Assembly: GCA_014523665.1 (NCBI GenBank)
Contig: JAATVR010000482.1
Span: 1 to 7,547 of the forward strand
Direction of reading: 5' to 3'
Length of the DNA: 7,547 nucleotides
From: Nitrososphaerales archaeon TH526
GTDB lineage: Archaea > Thermoproteota > Nitrososphaeria > Nitrososphaerales > Nitrososphaeraceae
Part shown: positions 5,486 to 7,547 of the stretch, piece by piece
How the letters are laid out: the number at the start of each line of letters is the position of its first letter
How positions within the stretch are numbered: position 1 is the first letter of the stretch
The notes under the pieces: model-generated
Told to the model about the DNA's origin: nothing
The model's database searches: none
Seen by the model: only the letters and a program-made list of their open reading frames with translations
Made by a program: the position numbers and the translations under genes

Positions 5486-7547
5486 ACAGCAGACCTCTGC
5501 ATCTTTAGCTAATGAACTTGAAAGATTTTTGCGAGGTTTTAAGGATAATCTAGGCAATTACAAATATTTTGAAAGAATAAATCACATGATGGCCCTCGGT
5601 TCTACGTCTGTTGTAATCGACTATATTGATTTTGATACTTTTACTCCTGACCTTGCAAAGGAAATAACCCACCGTCCTGATGACATGCTTGAAGCATTTA
5701 ACTCTGCAGTATTGACGATATTGAATGAGATTCACCCAGACTACGCAGAAGAAATAATCGATAGAATTAAGGTTAGAATTGGCAATTATTCGGTTCAGAG
5801 AACTTTACGTGATATTAATGCGGAGGTGATCGATAAACTAATAGGGGTCTGGGGTATGGTCGTAAGATCTTCAGAAGTTAAGCCATTAGCCAAGAAGATT
5901 GGGTATCAATGTGTGAACTGTCATGCGATTAATGAAGCGCAGCTCAAGGGTCTATTGTTGAAGAAACCCACAAAATGCGTTAATTGTGCTGAAAAGGAGC
6001 TTGAAATGGATCCTGAAAATAGCATCTTCACCGACTTTCAATTGGTACGACTTCAAGAGCTTCCAGAAGATTTGCCTGCCGGTCAATTACCCCATTACGT
6101 GGAAGTGACCGTCATGGGAGACCTTGTCGATCAGTGTCGTCCCGGCGACAGAATTATGCTAACGGGAATAGTACGAATAGAACAAGAACAGATCGCCCCG
6201 CAGATCAGAACCAGCTTATTCAGACTAAGAATGGAAGGCAATAATATCGAGTATCTTGGTGGAGGAACTGGTAATAAGGACTCACGGACGATTGAGCGTC
6301 TGACTATAAGGAGCGAAGATGAAAGACAAATCATAACTGTATCCAGTAAACCTGATGCATATGACAAATTGATAGCATCATTCGCTCCCCATGTATACGG
6401 ACATGAAGTGATAAAGGAATCCATATTACTCTTGATCGTTGGAAGTTTAACAAAGAAACTTGCTGACGGATCATCCAGAAGAGGAGATATGAACGTCTTC
6501 CTAGTAGGTGACCCAGGTACAGCAAAATCAGAGATGCTAAAGTTTGCCGCGAAGATTGCTCCAAGGGGACTTTATACTTCAGGGAGAGGATCTACTGCAG
6601 CCGGACTAACTGCCGCTGTAATTAGAGACAAATCTGGTATAATGATGCTCGAAGCAGGAGCAGTAGTACTGGGCGATCAAGGATTGGTTTGCATAGATGA
6701 ATTTGACAAGATGAGACCAGAAGATCGATCTGCGTTACATGAGGTAATGGAACAACAAACTTGTTCTGTTGCGAAAGGAGGTATCGTTGCTACGTTGAAT
6801 GCAAGAACGTCTATTCTGTCCGCTGCTAATCCAATGTATGGAAAATACGATCCATTCAAGAATATAACGGAAAACGTCAATCTACCTATCCCTCTCCTTA
6901 CAAGGTTTGACCTGATTTTTGTGGTTCGGGATACTCCTGAAAGAGAAAAGGATAGTCGGGTTGCTAGCCATATTCTAGAAATTCATAGGGACACTAATCG
7001 TGCCGCTCAACCCGCGATTGATACGGAATTACTTAGCAAGTATCTAGCATATGCAAAGCAAATCGAGCCTTCTCTGTCGAATGAAGCAATGGAAATTATT
7101 AAAGATTATTACATGAAAATGCGAAATGTAGAGGCTGAGGGAATGATCACCGTCACTCCCAGACAACTTGAAGGACTTGTGAGGTTAGCTACTGCTCGAG
7201 CCCGATTGTTGTTAAAGGACAGAGTAGAAGCTGATGATGCTGAACGTGCAATATATTTGGTGCAAAGAATGCTAGAGACGGCTGGTATGGACGTAAATAC
7301 CGGAAAGGTAGATCTTGGAGTGCTACATGGTAAACCGCACAGCGAAGTCTCTAAGCTGAAGCTATTTATAGAGATATTTAACGCTCTTGCAGGCGACGAT
7401 AAGAATGACGTGAGTGAAAGAAACTTCATTGACGAACTCGTAAATACTGGGAAATTTACGGAGGATGAAGCCAAGACGTATCTAAGGAAAGCCATGCAAA
7501 ACGGCCAAATCTTTGAACGAAAAGCAGGATTTTATGCAAAGGCATGA
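5478..7547 (+). CDS. mcm: Replicative DNA helicase MCM (minichromosome maintenance)
   Basis: MCM forms the hexameric 3'-5' helicase that unwinds DNA at archaeal replication forks. The 689-residue protein is complete, ending in TGA at the window edge. Domains in order: N-terminal helical A domain (about 10-100); OB fold with a C4 zinc site, C145/C148 and C167/C170, and hairpin (about 105-260); AAA+ core (about 290-610); winged-helix tail (about 625-689). Core motifs are Walker A 'GDPGTAKS' (344-351, K350), Walker B 'CIDEFDKM' (405-412, D407/E408), pre-sensor-1 hairpin with K433, sensor 1 N451 in 'SAANP', arginine finger R476 in 'LLTRFDLIF', and sensor-2 region 'TPRQLEGLVRLA' (560-571). No intein or missing catalytic residue is seen. 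The start is a TTG at 5478: an in-frame TAA lies only three codons upstream (5469-5471), and the first ATG, codon 37, would cut into the A domain. The 8-nt overlap with gins implies translational coupling. Confidence 0.98.
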   Translation: MAEQQTSASLANELERFLRGFKDNLGNYKYFERINHMMALGSTSVVIDYIDFDTFTPDLAKEITHRPDDMLEAFNSAVLTILNEIHPDYAEEIIDRIKVRIGNYSVQRTLRDINAEVIDKLIGVWGMVVRSSEVKPLAKKIGYQCVNCHAINEAQLKGLLLKKPTKCVNCAEKELEMDPENSIFTDFQLVRLQELPEDLPAGQLPHYVEVTVMGDLVDQCRPGDRIMLTGIVRIEQEQIAPQIRTSLFRLRMEGNNIEYLGGGTGNKDSRTIERLTIRSEDERQIITVSSKPDAYDKLIASFAPHVYGHEVIKESILLLIVGSLTKKLADGSSRRGDMNVFLVGDPGTAKSEMLKFAAKIAPRGLYTSGRGSTAAGLTAAVIRDKSGIMMLEAGAVVLGDQGLVCIDEFDKMRPEDRSALHEVMEQQTCSVAKGGIVATLNARTSILSAANPMYGKYDPFKNITENVNLPIPLLTRFDLIFVVRDTPEREKDSRVASHILEIHRDTNRAAQPAIDTELLSKYLAYAKQIEPSLSNEAMEIIKDYYMKMRNVEAEGMITVTPRQLEGLVRLATARARLLLKDRVEADDAERAIYLVQRMLETAGMDVNTGKVDLGVLHGKPHSEVSKLKLFIEIFNALAGDDKNDVSERNFIDELVNTGKFTEDEAKTYLRKAMQNGQIFERKAGFYAKA

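Noticed and set aside
7109..7495. Minus-strand open frame of 128 codons.
   Set aside because: It is entirely antisense to the conserved C-terminal AAA+ and winged-helix part of MCM, is serine-rich and has no recognisable domain; a shadow frame.
5478..7547. Possibility of an intein or inactivating change in MCM.
   Set aside because: Walker A, Walker B, sensor 1, arginine finger and zinc cysteines are all present at normal spacing and the length is typical, so it is an ordinary active helicase.

Overview
The window looks archaeal and most likely comes from a Nitrososphaerota (Thaumarchaeota)-type genome. The strongest evidence is a GINS-subunit gene overlapping a complete MCM replicative helicase gene, plus an archaeal-type valyl-tRNA synthetase. 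AT-rich TATA-like promoter elements, use of TTG starts and few Shine-Dalgarno sites fit this. The phylum assignment is an inference from overall resemblance; I could not run a phylogeny.

Layout. On the minus strand at the left edge lie valS (240-2642) and, 14 nt downstream of it, the 5' part of a HemD-like uroporphyrinogen-III synthase gene that runs off the window (1-225). A 163-bp divergent intergenic region (2643-2805) with a 12-bp perfect palindrome separates valS from a plus-strand M3B metallopeptidase gene of the PepF type (2806-4623). The 316-bp gap before the next large gene is probably not empty. It can encode two small overlapping minus-strand ORFs of 39 and 36 codons (4712-4831 and 4609-4719), the second with three cysteines and tail-to-tail overlap with pepF. 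An AT-rich divergent promoter region (4832-4939) follows, then the plus-strand gins-mcm operon (4940-5485 and 5478-7547). That operon overlaps by 8 nt, uses a TTG start for mcm, and the mcm stop codon is the last three bases of the window.

How the genes relate. GINS and MCM are two components of the archaeal replicative helicase (the CMG-like Cdc45/RecJ-MCM-GINS assembly), and their overlap suggests coupled production. ValRS charges tRNA-Val, HemD makes the tetrapyrrole ring precursor and PepF degrades peptides in the cytosol. These are housekeeping functions with no obvious pathway linking them. I see no mobile element, CRISPR array, tRNA, rRNA or defence system. The most promising undescribed item is the small-ORF pair at 4609-4831. 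Secondary points are the altered HIGH motif of ValRS and the domain layout of the GINS protein.
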